Assembly (NCBI RefSeq): GCF_016545825.1
Contig: NC_052613.1
Span: 6,510,001 to 6,574,000, forward strand
From: Eucalyptus grandis
Lineage: Eukaryota > Streptophyta > Magnoliopsida > Myrtales > Myrtaceae
Length of the DNA stretch: 64,000 nt
Reading direction: 5' to 3'
Within the stretch, counting starts at the first letter, position 1. Each line of letters begins with the position of its first letter. The notes beneath the pieces are model-generated. The model saw only the letters and a list, made by a program, of their open reading frames with translations, ran no database searches and was not told where the DNA came from. Shown one piece after another: positions 13,220 to 25,084 of this stretch. Both the position numbers and the translations under genes were made by a program.

Positions 13220-13453
13220 TAATAAAGCGAAAAATGGAAGGAATTTTCTTTATATTTTGATATATCATAATGAATTTTATCTATATATAGGTTTTATGAG
13301 ACAACTATCTAAAGCAATATATATCAATCAATATATGCATAATTTGGAAAGATATACGTGTAATCTTGAAATATATGGATAATCAACAGTAATATCATAA
13401 TTGTCTCTGATATAAGAAAATATCCTACAGAAAATCTTAAAAATCTATAATAT
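13220..13453. repeat. Left copy of a ~240-bp diverged direct repeat (possible LTR)
   Basis: The segment, which includes ATCATAATTGTCTCT and runs of GATATA-rich sequence, recurs in the same order and orientation at 16262-16506 with many substitutions and small indels. The copies lie about 3 kb apart, a geometry that fits the ends of an old non-autonomous LTR retrotransposon. I find no primer-binding site or coding remnant between them. Confidence 0.5.
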
Positions 13454-14389
13454 GATATGGTTAATATCCCTGCAAACTCAAGATGGGTTCAAAGAAGTCA
13501 ACTAGAGTTTGAATTAATGTCAGAGGGTGTTATGAAAACTTAAGGACGCTACCATGGATTGTACTTGGTGGATCTGCGACGAGGCTATGGGAGGCAGCGT
13601 CTACCAAATTTGGTTTGTTTGAGGGCAGTAAGATTGGTTGTGGTGCCCAAAATCATAGGCATTTGAGCCAAATAACATGTGTCTATGTGTCTATTGCAGT
13701 TCGCTTTCCTGTCAAGACATTAACCTAACAAATGCGGCTAATGTTGCTAGCATGGCTACAGGAAACGAAATAAGTTGGACTTTGCTCAGCGAAAGATGTT
13801 TGGGATTTATTTCGATAAACAAAAACACATGTATAGGTAAATTTGAATCAAAGTTTGATTCGTAACAGAAGTAAAAACTTTCATACACATATTTTAAAAG
13901 CATTGTTCGTATCTTTTAATAAAAATATGTAGAAATGAGAAGTAGAGTAATCACATTACCTTTGGTTCGTACTCAAAAAAATTTGTTTTTGACATTCTTC
14001 ATAATCTAACTACAGACATCCGATGTCCCCACAGTGTTACTAACGTTCTTGGAATGTTGACCATGAACATCTAATGTCCTCTGGTAATATTGGTTCTAAT
14101 GTTCTTTGGATTCAAAAAACCCGATCTCTTCGTATGTAAGTTCTAACATTCTTCATATCCAGCCCACAAGTGTCAAGCTCTAGTTTAGGCACACCACCAA
14201 TCTCACGTCAAACAGTAAAGAGAAATTAAGAGATCTCACCACTATGATTAGTGCTAGCAATTGCTCTTGTATGAGAATGACTTGGTCGATTATTATCAAT
14301 ACTCTCAATTATGGATTGTCGATCATCGATCATCTTGTGATCTGCTCTCTCAATTGCCTTTTATAATCAGTCCCAAATCACATTTAAAT

Positions 14390-15040
14390 TGGCTCATTAA
14401 CTCTAAAACCGTTTTAGAGAATTAATTCTGCCGTAACACTGATACCGTAACACATTAATTCTATAACCATTATAAAACATTATTCTAGGCATAAATAAAT
14501 TTATAATGGTTACAAGTCTTTGCTCTGGGGATTAACTTTCCAGCCGTTACAGATATTTAATTTGACCGTTACATTTAAAACCGTTTCAAAACATTAATTT
14601 GTTATTTGAATCCAAAACCACTTCCGATTAATAAATTGCCCATTGATTCTGAAACCGTTTTCAATTATTAACGTGACCGTTAAATCTGAAACTATTTATG
14701 ATCATTGATATGGCCATTAAGTCTGAAACCGTTTCAAAACATTAATATAACCGTTAAATCTAAAACAATTTCATATCTTTAATTTAGTCGTTAAGTCTGA
14801 AATCGTTTCATATCATTAATTTGGCTATTAATTTTGAACTCACTTCATATCATTACTGATGCCATTAATTTTGAATTCACTTCATAATTTTAATGCAGCT
14901 ATTAATTCTAAACTCACTTCAGATTTTTAATTTGGTTATTGAATTCAAACGCACTTTAGATCTTTGATTCAGCCATAAAGTCTGAAACTCGTTTCAGAAT
15001 TTGTAAAGTCTGAAGCTCTTTTCAGATCTTTTATTTTTAG
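14390..15040. repeat. Degenerate tandem repeat, ~50-bp spaced CCGTT..AAAC motif
   Basis: Variants of AAACCGTTTCAAAACATTAA and of 'CCGTTAA(A/G)TCTGAAA' recur about a dozen times at intervals of about 45-65 bases. The array is strongly degenerate, AT-rich and non-coding. It lies between the two direct repeats at 13220 and 16262. Confidence 0.6.
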
Positions 15041-16261
15041 TCCAACTCAATCCGATTGGCTCAACTACAAATACATTTGCAATATTGTCCCTCTCATTCA
15101 ACGCCATTCTAATTAGGTATAGTGTGTGACATCCTCAAGTTCATCACTGAGTTAGTAGTAAGACTTATACTAACACATTAGCACGACCTAAAGAATTGAT
15201 TGTCCAGATCAATCTCCTAATCTTACAAACCATGAGTGATATTTAGCAATATATCATGATCACATAGACAATGTGAAGTGTTTCAAAAACATAATGAACC
15301 CGTCAACTTTGACAATCGTGTAATTCAATCATTCTATCTCACCGTGTCTCAATCGAACAAAAGCCAAGGAAGTATTGATCAAGTCACCGATTCAATCATA
15401 TGCCGAAGTCTAATTAACATGTATTCTACGAGACATGAACCATTCATTCTCAATTACAATCCAGGTCAAGAATTTCAATATAATGTCACGAGTAGATTGT
15501 ATAGGATATCAATCTTGTATTTTTATATATAATAAGAAGACAAATTCTATATTGCGCACATATGTGCCTTCATATGTGAATAAATTATGACTATCAAGTA
15601 TAGAGATAGTTCGACAAAATGCCAATATGTGCATTTGCGAACCACATCTATCCAACATACAAGTAACATCATACCTTAGGTCTAAAGATCTTACACCAAA
15701 CTAAAGCATGAATGATCGATATTGACCCCATTAAAAGTTTTCATGTTGCCAATCATTATATGCATGTCATGTTCAGTGGACTTGTGTGAGACAGGCACCT
15801 CTGTTCTAGCTCGGATATCACAATACCTAATGCTTTTGACTCATCATCCCCTTAGGTATACAATACCGAATGGCGAAGCTTGAGAACACACCGGTCTCAA
15901 TAGAATCATTAGTATCCTCTCAATGATTCATCAATCGGGAACTATTTAAAGATTTAGTATCACTGCAAACTTGTTACACATATTCTTAACCCCTTAAGAA
16001 TAGATTCGGTCCTAACTAATCTTATGAACTCATTTATGGAACGATGAATGAATATTTCTTTGCCATTAAATAATCTCTAACATGTAACTATTACATGGTT
16101 GCTTTAGGGCATATAGCTAATAAAAGATATTGTGCGAAGACGCGAATGAGACATTTGAGTGAACAATTTTGAGAGGGATGGATTTATTTTGCTAGGGATG
16201 CGATGTGCACTTGGTGCATTTAGATCTTCTAAGGAACGTTGGTTGTAATACCAAGTTATGA

Positions 16262-16506
16262 ATAATAAAGTAGAAAATAGAATTTGGGAATTTTCTGTAT
16301 TTTTTGATAAATTATAATGAACATATGCCGATTTATAGGCTTTATAAGACGACTATCTAACATAATATTTATCAATCAAGACATGTATAATCAAGAGAGA
16401 TATACATATAATTTTGAAAGATATAGAAAATCAGCAATAATATCATAATTGTCTCTAGCAAAAAAAAAAGAAATCCTATAAAAATTCTTAAGAATCTCTA
16501 ACATTT
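16262..16506. repeat. Right copy of the ~240-bp diverged direct repeat
   Basis: Partner of the segment at 13220-13453, in the same orientation. Both copies run from an AATAAAG word through ATCATAATTGTCTCT to an AAATCT..AACAT-like end. Confidence 0.5.
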
Positions 16507-16982
16507 CACTAACACAAGCTATTGGGGCTAGAACAACCTAAAGGGGTGAATAAGAGATTTAATGGGCGATTAAGCGGAATTTATAACAATCGAGTTCAAT
16601 ATAGCAAATGAACAACATCTGAAGATGAACTACACATTGATCAGACCTTATTGCATGCAATAAACTATCAAGTATGTGGATTTCCCGCACTATAAATGAA
16701 AGATTAAAGGATAGAGAACATTGCATACAACAATTATAGTGATTCCGCTTATGATAAGTCTGCGTCCACTTTCCCGCACTAACCAACAACTGATAGCTTA
16801 TTGGCTAGATTTCATTAGAGAATCAACTAGAAATTACAATGTCTAAGTACTCTCTACTCAAGTATGTGGGATCAATACTTCTGATCTCACGCTCTTAGCA
16901 ACACAACCTCTTAAATATTACAATTTAAGCTCAAGAAGACAATCATGTAATATCGAAGCTCTCTTTGAACTTTGGAATTTTA

Positions 16983-18302
16983 GGCTGCACATGACAAAAT
17001 TTCTGAAACAGAAATTGATTTCTGCCCAGAAATCAATTTCTTAATTTCTATTCCCCGGATAAGTTTCTGAGCAAAGAAACCCGTTTGATAACGACTTAAA
17101 ATTTCTATTTCTGAAACAGAAATCCGTTTGATAACAAAACAAAATTTATATTTCTAGGAATAGAAATTAATTAGATAACAACATAGGAAATCCTCAAATA
17201 CAAAATAATAGTCGAAATAATACTAAAATAACACAGAAATCCTCAAATACAAAATAATAGTCGAAATAATACTAATACATTATAAAAGTTGAAAATACAA
17301 TTTCATGGAATTTCCAGCATATTATTATCCCTTGCCATTTTACTAGCAATTATTTTCTAAGCGTATTTATTTGGTTTCTCTCCTCGGTTAATGTATCGTT
17401 TGCAAGCTCATCATGCGTAGGTTCAAACAAGTACTGTGGAAGCATGAATATGGGTGCCATCAATGGCGCCTATACAGCCTTGTCATTTTATCAAAAACTA
17501 GTATTATACAAGATTATCAACAAAATAAAATTAATGATGTAAAGGAATATATAAGAATTCTACCTTAAAGTAATGTTTATGGTTAGGAACCAATTGGGGG
17601 AAGGTCGGTTTATTTTGATTCTCGAATTGAATCAGTCCCATTGCTCATCCCTAATTTCTTTATTGTTACTCAATGAACCTTTAATGGCCCTTGCATAGCA
17701 AAGAGAGAAATTCTCTTGAATCTATTGCCTTCTAATTAAAATTCAAGATTGTGTAACAATCTAATAATTTTGATTTTGCAAGAATTTTGAATCCGTAAAA
17801 AAGTAAGGTTAAATTTATAGGCACGTTTTTTATTCATCTATTACGTAAGAACTTTTTCTTCAACTGGCCATGCGCGTGCCTTTTCTAAGAGGAAAGAGCC
17901 CCATTGTTTTTAAGTAAGCATTTAAGAACTTTGGTCGTTTTTTAAAATTGGGGACCCATTCAATTGCCTTTCATCCTAAATAGGAAGTTATAAAAAAAAA
18001 TTGAAAAAAAATGAAAAAAAAACAAGCAAAATAAGAAAAAGAAAATTAGCAATAATTTGTGAAGTTGTGGTTATGAGTGAATTAAGTTAGCAAGAAAGCG
18101 CAAGGTTCTTTTATATAGTTTGATTTCAGTTTCTGATTTTTATTTCAGAAACTGAGAAGGATTTCTTCAATTTCTCTATTTCTAGAATAGAAATCTGTTT
18201 CAGAAATGAGAAATCAAATCGCGTTATCAAACGGATTGCTTCCAAACCTCGCTCCTAAACAAAACAGAAAATTGAGAAACAGAAATTTTGTCATGCGCGC
18301 CC
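16983..18302. mobile_element. PIF/Harbinger-like DNA transposon, internally decayed
   Basis: The left end GGCTGCACATGACAAAATTTC and the right end (reverse complement GGGCGCGCATGACAAAATTTC) form terminal inverted repeats. Both are bordered by TTA (16980-16982 and 18303-18305), the 3-bp target duplication typical of PIF/Harbinger elements. The interior holds a short minus-strand remnant of the matching DDE transposase (17438-17476), which independently supports the family call. At about 1.3 kb the element is too short and too interrupted to be autonomous. Confidence 0.8.
17438..17476 (-). pseudogene. Remnant of a Harbinger DDE transposase
   Basis: On the minus strand these 39 bases read CIGAIDGTHIHAS. 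This matches the block around the first catalytic aspartate of PIF/Harbinger (HARBI1-like, DDE_Tnp_4) nucleases, where GA(I/L)DGTH is characteristic. A stop follows within a few codons and no other transposase block is visible, so this is a fossil fragment. Confidence 0.75.
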
Positions 18303-19911
18303 TTAGACTTCAAATCTTATACTTCCTTCACCACCACGATCTCATTTTACACTCATCGGTATCCAAATTGACCGTTGGACAAAACCTTTGAGGATCATCT
18401 ATCTAATAATACCGTTGGACATAAATGATATGAGAAGATCTAATTGCTTCTTGGATTGCAAATTAAAGACTCTCTCGATTCAGCTATCCATACAAGAGAG
18501 GTTGGATTTCATAAGTATAGTTTCTCGTTAGGAAAGAACATCTTGACTCCAGATGACTATCACTCAAATTACAAATCCTTTTTATGGAAAGATTGCGTTG
18601 ATATTTATCTTTCTTGTATAGACAATTGCTATATGTAGAAAGAAATCCAGGCCAAATTACTAGTGTTGTGCTTCACATCCAAACTAATTGTTAAGATCTA
18701 AAAACTTCTCGTAATGTCTAAGGGTGTGACAATACACAAACTATACTGTTGTCCTTGATCATGACATAACAATATTTTTGACATAGAGAATCAGAACTTC
18801 TTCAATAGACGATTAAGTCTCTAAGTTTAATGAATGAAATTTGATCTGAGTTGCTCCAAGAATATTACCTGGAAATTTTATCATCGGAATCATTAAATAC
18901 ATACGCAAGGTTTTGTCAATTTTCAATATATATTAGAGAGTTTTCTCAACATAATCAACCATGAAAATCTGCACGCGCCCTCCGGACCTTGCGAAGAGCA
19001 GCGAAGCCCATCTCCGATTTCACCTCCATCCTCTTATTACTCTCCTCCCCATCACATTTCTTCGCTTCTCTTTCTGATATTTTGGTTCATGAGTGTTCTA
19101 ACATCACGAGCTTTCCACGAACAAAAACAGCTTGGACAAATTAAAAGTTTAACTTGAAAGGTAAAAATCCCTGAAGAACATCTATTTTGTTTTGATCCAT
19201 GATAACAATGGTAATAGCTCCTCCACACAAAGCTAACTGTAGAGTTGACCGTGCTTTTGATTTTTGAATTGTTTCCATTAATTCATGGGGTTCCATTCCA
19301 AGCAATCGAGCCTTTTTTCTGTTTCTTTTTCGGCCGTAAGCAATGGGGGGTGTACCTTTTCAAGTCGTTCAAAAGAATTCTCTAATTTGGGGCAATTTAC
19401 ACAAATATAAAGAAAGAAAGACGGGCTGCTTACCAGCAAAAATTGATTCTTTTCTTGGACAAAGTCTGCTTCATCATGTGGTTGTGTCGAGCCAACTTGC
19501 ATGAACCACCCAACTCCACATCAACAGACTTCTTGGTCGATTAGTTGAACCTCCCTCTCATCCAAGTTCCAAACCCCAACAAAAGTGATGATGTCTTACC
19601 ATAAAATCGACCAATCACAGCCAGCTAATGCCTCTCTCCATTCCCCACCAAACCATCAGAGAAAATCCCGATTGCATCAAGGATTACCGAACGGATGATC
19701 GTGACATGCCAACAGATAATCAAATAGTGCAGAAAGTAAATGATTTTCTTTGAGAATTCGTCTGTATTTCAGATATAGAATTGTGGGTGAGGAAATAGTT
19801 TCTTTAAGTTTTGGGGAACTGGGAAAAGTGCCAAAGTGGGGTTGCTTCCGAAGGAAATTAGGGAGGATTTAATTAGTAAAGTTACCATTTCAGACTAAAT
19901 TTAATACTAAA

Positions 19912-19947
<36 letters not shown>

Positions 19948-20907
19948 GGGTGCGCGCCACCGCGGCAGCAGCATAAGCTGACAAAGGAGAGAGGGAAGGC
20001 ATGATCAAGTTAAATAATGACAATTAAGGGATACAAGAAACCTGTACAAGGGACTTGTTAATAAACCCTTCTTCAGCTTTTCGATCAATTTAGCCTCCGC
20101 TTTATATTTATGTACAGGACATGCATTTCTTTTTTTGTGCTGTACAGTCTGTGAGCACCCCTCAACCCTCGGAGCATCAGCCGCGGTGTCCAGGTACATC
20201 AATCTCTCTTCATCTGTTTGTCAAGAACTGATTGACCCAGTTCAGATGATCGCAGTCCTTGAGAACCCAATTGATGAAGTTTCGATTTTTCGAGCTTCTG
20301 CTCGAGGTTGATAGCATTTCTTTGTGCTCTTTCTTTTTATTCTTGGCAGAGACGGAGATGATTGGATGATCGGGTTTTTTTTCTCTTGTATGGGATGAAG
20401 GTTTCGCCATTAATGTTCTTGCAATCCCAAGAAAGAATCTTGGAGTGAGAACATAAGCGAGGGAAGATTCTGGTATTTTATTGATTCTGCAGAACCAACT
20501 CTTTCCTTTTTTATCATGCCCACTTTGGAGAAGGAAATATGTGATTTTTCTGGTTGTTGTGGACGATTTGGTTTGCTGGTGAAGATGTTGTGAATCAGAC
20601 TGCTGTCGGAATCTCTCTCAAAACCCTTGAGGGTTTTAGGGATTGAGACCGGGTTTCCATGTTGTAATGGAATCGGGGACTTCTGAGTTACCGTTTAGGA
20701 AGTCTGGATGTTCTCTTCGAGGAGCCGGAGTTGAAACATTGACCGGGTGGTCAAAAGTGGGGGTGATCAGGCATAGGTTCCTGAAAGAGAATTAACGTTT
20801 TCTAGAAATCTGTAGCTTGTTGATTAGTAGGAAAGTGTCTTTTGATAGCTCTTGATGCAGTCAGATCAAACTTGAGAAGCATTAACTGTTTCCCTTTCGA
20901 ATCCAGC
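18303..20907. other. Intergenic stretch and 5' flank of the glycosyltransferase gene
   Basis: I see no gene here. A (TC)n run lies at 19915-19943. The last several hundred bases before 20908 are more GC-balanced and probably include the leader, and possibly a leader intron, of the downstream GT47 gene. Confidence 0.5.
19915..19943. repeat. (TC)n microsatellite
   Basis: An uninterrupted TC run about 1 kb upstream of the GT47 start codon. Confidence 0.9.
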
Positions 20908-22715
20908 ATGTCGGAGAAAAGCATGCTCCCTTCGAGGTTCCTTTTTTACATAATAACCACTTCCATTTTCCTTTTGATCCTCTCTTCTCTATTCCTCCTA
21001 GAATTCAGTAATACTTCGACCATATCTACCAAAGTCTTGAAGCTGATTCTTGTTAATAATACATCCGTTTATTTGAAACCCAGTGCAAAAAATGAACAGG
21101 CTGAGGTTTCCTCCCTACCATCCATGACTTCGCAAATTGAGCATAAAGTCCGTCTAGAAGGACAAGGAGAGGGTTTTAATTTTACGGACAGTGGCCGAAA
21201 TTTTATCTCTCGAAAAAGGCAAAGAAAAGGTGCATGCGATCCTGATCAGGTTCTGTTGAAAGTTTTTATGTATGACTTGCCTCCTGATTTTCATTTTGGA
21301 TTGCTGGGATGGAAGGGATACGCTGGTGAAACTTGGCCAAATGTCCAAGATCTGGCTCAAATCCCAACTTATCCTGGTGGCTTGAATTTACAGCATAGTA
21401 TAGAGTATTGGCTCACTCTTGATCTTCTATCCTCGGAAACCCTGGACATCGATAGACCATGCACTGCTATCAGAGTGAATAATTCAAGCCTAGCGGACAT
21501 AATCTTTGTGCCGTTCTTCTCATCTCTCAGTTACAATCGCCATTCTAAGCTTCATGGGAAGGATAAAATTAGTGTCAACAGGATGTTACAGAGTAAACTG
21601 GTGCGGTATCTAACTGGCCGGGATGAGTGGAAGCAGATGGGTGGGAAGAATCATATCATTGTAGCCCACCATCCAAATAGCATGTTGGATGCGAGAAAGA
21701 AATTGGGTTCTGCAATGTTTGTGCTTGCCGATTTTGGTAGATATCCAGCGGAAATAGCTAACCTTGAGAAGGATATAATTGCTCCATACAAGCATGTTGT
21801 GAGAACCATACGGGGCGATGCATCTGCTCCATTCAGTAAGCGCCCTATACTGGCATATTTTCAAGGAGCAGTTTACCGAAAAGATGTAAGTGCCTTTTGG
21901 CTTTTTATTAAATTGATTATATTTTATTTTACCAGTTGACAAGGATTTATTGCATAAGCAGTTTTGTGGAGATCACGATGGAGCTTATATTGTCTTTGTC
22001 CAAATCTCGAACCTTCTTCCTATTTTGGCATGAGGTTGCTTCTTTCAGCTTGCCTCATGGAAGAGGCCATTTTCCACTGAAATCAATCATCTTTTGGTTT
22101 ATTTCCTGTTGCATCCACACACATTTTTTTCAGCTTAAATTGCCTATCACCTATGTCTTCATGCTTTTCATTTTACAGGGAGGTGCGATTCGTCAAGAAT
22201 TGTATTACCTTCTCAAAGATGAGAAGGGGGTGCACTTTGCATTTGGAAGTGTTCAAGGGAATGGGATCCACAAGGCAGGCCAAGGAATGGCTTCATCGAA
22301 ATTCTGCTTGAATATCGCTGGTGACACTCCCTCCTCAAATCGCCTTTTCGATGCCATTGTAAATCATTGTGTCCCCGTGATAATCAGCGATGAGATTGAA
22401 TTACCATTTGAAGATGTTTTGGACTACTCGGAGTTCTGCTTATTTGTCCATGCTGCTGATGCTGTAAAGAAAGGTTACCTGGTAAATCTTCTCCGTGGAA
22501 TAAAAGAGAACAAATGGACCAAGATGTGGGAGAGACTGAAAGAAGTTGCACAACATTTTGAATTCCAATATCCATCCCGACCCGATGATGCGGTAGATAT
22601 GATTTGGCAAGCAGTCTCCAGGAAGATATCTTCGGGCAGATCAAACTTCACAGAGAGAATAGATACCGCAGATCGCGACTGTTTAAGGGTAACTGACTTT
22701 AGAGCAGCTACTTAA
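20908..22715 (+). CDS. Exostosin-family glycosyltransferase (GT47), Golgi type II membrane protein
   Basis: Two exons, 20908-21885 and 22179-22715, joined in phase 0 by a GT-AG intron, encode 504 residues. The ATG at 20908 is the first in frame; the frame extends upstream without a Met. A short cytoplasmic tail is followed by a hydrophobic signal anchor at about residues 12-32, then a stem and the exostosin domain. Recognisable blocks are KVFMYDLPPDFHFG, IIVAHHPNS, FVLADFGRYP, GRRPILAYFQG-like KRPILAYFQG, and in exon 2 CLNIAGDTPSSNRLFDAI followed by VNHCVPVIISDEIELPFE, the probable nucleotide-sugar binding core. GT47 members build plant cell-wall polysaccharides such as xyloglucan side chains, pectic arabinan and xylan. 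The sugar used by this one cannot be read from sequence. Confidence 0.93.
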
Positions 22716-23324
22716 GCTTACACCACATGAGATTGTGAATTATATATATATGGGAGGAAATTCTCTTCTTTTGTCCATCTTGATGGCTTAGCTTTCACAA
22801 TAATGGTTTTCTTTGTACTTTCATTGGTATCAAGGACGACCATTTAGATGAGTACTTGTTTCCGGTAAATATTAGAGATGGGTGTTTATTGTTAGAAAAT
22901 TTACATCACACGGAAACTGATTGTTGTTATGTTCCTAATTATCAGCATCTAAACCAAATGCAACAGTTGCCAGAATGAAATCATCTCTGAGTGAAATGAT
23001 TCAGAAGCATTGTCTATCATTTGAGCATAAGCATTGTCCAGCATTTCATCTCAAAACATGTAGGAAAGAACCTTATATGCAAATAACGAAGCTACTGTTG
23101 CAGTTGTTATGTGTAACTTGTGTGCTGTATGAGTGGGTGCTGATCTAAAAGACTTGAACTGCCTCTCTTCACCTTGACAAAGGACTCCTAAACTTACATA
23201 AAAATATACAGAAGATCTGCCAAAATGCATGTAATCCTCCAAACAAAATGTTCGACGCCACAACGAGGCACCCTTTCCTTCCCAAGATATTACCTGGTAA
23301 GCTCTCTGCTCTTTAAGCTGTGGC
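22716..23324. other. Intergenic, 3' ends of two convergent genes
   Basis: The stretch lies between the stop of the GT47 gene and the stop of the CLE gene on the other strand, so it should hold both 3' untranslated regions. No further gene is seen. Confidence 0.55.
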
Positions 23325-23621
23325 TTAAGAATGTCCATATCTGTTGTGAATGGGATCGGATCCTCCTGGAATTCCTCTTTTGTTTGCTTGGCTAGGGTCA
23401 AATGCCGTTGAAGGTGCAGGTGCCACGGTTTTCTCCTGTAGGTGCTCGGCAATGGAAAGATTCCTTGTTAAATTAGGCAGGCCGTCATGGAAAGTTGATT
23501 GCTCTCTCTCCAATCTAGGACGAGGACCCATACGTCTCGTGGCTGAAGCATTATGTGCCAAAAGGGCTAGGACTCCAAAACAGATGAGAACAATTACCAC
23601 CTTGGAAATTCCAAGTCCCAT
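23325..23621 (-). CDS. CLE-family (CLAVATA3/ESR-related) secreted peptide precursor
   Basis: A single-exon 98-residue preproprotein. The ATG at 23621 opens on MGLGISKVV and a hydrophobic stretch (about residues 6-24) ending in AHNASA, a good secretory signal peptide. A variable, basic middle is followed almost at the C-terminus by KRGIPGGSDPIHNRYGHS. The dodecapeptide RGIPGGSDPIHN (23343-23378) fits the CLE box R-x-V/I-P-x-G-x-D/N-P-I/L-H-N. The Ser in place of the usual second Pro, in the word GSDPIHN, is shared with CLE45-like members. The mature peptide should act outside the cell on CLV1/BAM-type leucine-rich receptor kinases. The frame continues upstream only through non-ATG codons. Which CLE member it matches is uncertain. 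Confidence 0.88.
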   Translation of the reverse strand: MGLGISKVVIVLICFGVLALLAHNASATRRMGPRPRLEREQSTFHDGLPNLTRNLSIAEHLQEKTVAPAPSTAFDPSQANKRGIPGGSDPIHNRYGHS

Positions 23622-23655
23622 GAGGAAAACTGGGCAAAGCAGGAGGAAGAAGGGG

Positions 23656-23721
23656 TTATTGCTCAACTGACTGGTTTGTGGTATTACTGGAGTTATGACT
23701 GTCTTTTCTTCTGTAGCTCAT
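23656..23721 (-). other. Upstream ORF in the CLE leader (21 codons)
   Basis: An ATG at 23721 opens a 21-residue frame (starting MSYRRKDSHN) that ends at a TAA 35 bases before the CLE start codon, in another frame. A TATA-like TAAATA lies just upstream (about 23748), so this ATG should be in the transcript. It could reduce translation of the peptide precursor. Confidence 0.4.
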
Positions 23722-25084
23722 GGTTGAAGAGTAAGCCTATGTCCCACTATTTATTGCATTTAGGAATAATAGAAAGCGTAAAGTAGAGAGTGGGGTCCCG
23801 AGAGAAATAAAGACAATTCAAGATCCACCCCAATGATAAGCCTGACATGGAAGCCAGTAAGGCTGTGTAGGAAGACTGACAGGTTTGAACAAAAGTGAAA
23901 CCTGGAGACCTGCCTACATTCTTGGGGAAGCCAAGTATCTTCCCCATTGTGCTGAGCATCTTGCATTCCACAGGGTCATCACAACAAAATCACGGCCAGG
24001 AAAAGGGAAAAGGAAGTCTTTGGAACTCGAGGTAAAGACGGCACAACATGCGGGGCTGATGCCAACATGGCTATTGTCTCGTCTCCTAGATTGCCTTAAC
24101 ACAGTCGCCGTTTGGCTGTCGTACGGCAATTATTCGTCTTTTGTCGATCCAGCCCCCGTGGCAAGGGCATATAACAATCACGAAATGCCAATGTCGCACG
24201 CGATCTACCGATCCAGATCCCATTCTTCTTTCCCTATCATTCCCACTTCATTCCAGCTTTTTTATACCAAATGTGCCTAACTAGTCCTTTCTAGATATTA
24301 TCCAAGCCGTTGCAGCATCTATGCTCAAAATGGAGGGTGACTAACCAACCGAGCACCAAAAGAAGAATAAAGCAAACCTAAACTAGGGGGGACGAGGGCG
24401 TGTCCAACAGATTATTCCAGAGAAAAAGAAAAGCATAAAACGAAAAGTGAAAAACCAAGGCTTGCTTCCCCCACTAACTTTGAATTTCTGCCCATCCACT
24501 CAACCGAAAAAGTTGCTAGTCTTGAGTTTCATGTTCTTCACGAACTCGCTTTGCGCTTTTGCTTTGCCTCCATCTCGGATTAGACAGAATGCCGCCCGTA
24601 AAAGGCAATGACTAGCAATAGCTGAAATTTTTCCCGGGCGCGAATGCTAAGTTCTTTTGAAATCGAGGGAGACGCAATACCACCACACTCGTAACAAAGA
24701 ATCAAATCGTCCATTTCCACCCGAAAAGTACCAGAATAACCAAAGAAAAAGGAAAAGATTAAGCATGAAAACATGCTTTTTCTTCAACCCAGAAATTTCC
24801 AACAATGAAGGCAAATACGATTATCTCATACACAGCATCTCGCAGATACAACAGCTCAGGTGACTATCTGGATTTATAAACACAGTGAAAACAAACTTCC
24901 CCCAGCGAGATTTGGAGATTATGTACACAGAAAATCTTGATGTAACCTCAAAGAGTATTTTCAGGTGAAGAGTTGCATACTTCACACTTCAAATAGATAG
25001 ATTATATATTCCTTGTTTCTCACTGCTAGAACCACCAGTAAAAGTACACTCTTCGGTAATGCAGATGCCTGCAAATTCAGCCGC
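23722..25084. other. Intergenic stretch
   Basis: It contains the CLE promoter at its left end and the 3' untranslated region of the RING-CH gene at its right end. No other gene could be supported. A 131-codon plus-strand frame at 23885-24280 begins at TTG and resembles nothing known. Confidence 0.5.

Larger units (their letters stand above)
8391..16982. other. Long gene-free, repeat-rich stretch
   Basis: No reading frame in these 8.6 kb resembles a protein. Contents that can be named are microsatellites at 9510-9537 and 10756-10777, a cluster of TGGGCC-type motifs at about 12555-12715, a pair of ~240-bp direct repeats at 13220-13453 and 16262-16506, and a tandem AT-rich repeat between about 14390 and 15040. 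The remainder is probably decayed transposon sequence. Confidence 0.6.

Noticed and set aside
23885..24280. 131-codon plus-strand frame
   Set aside because: It starts at TTG, has no recognisable domain and lies in intergenic DNA.
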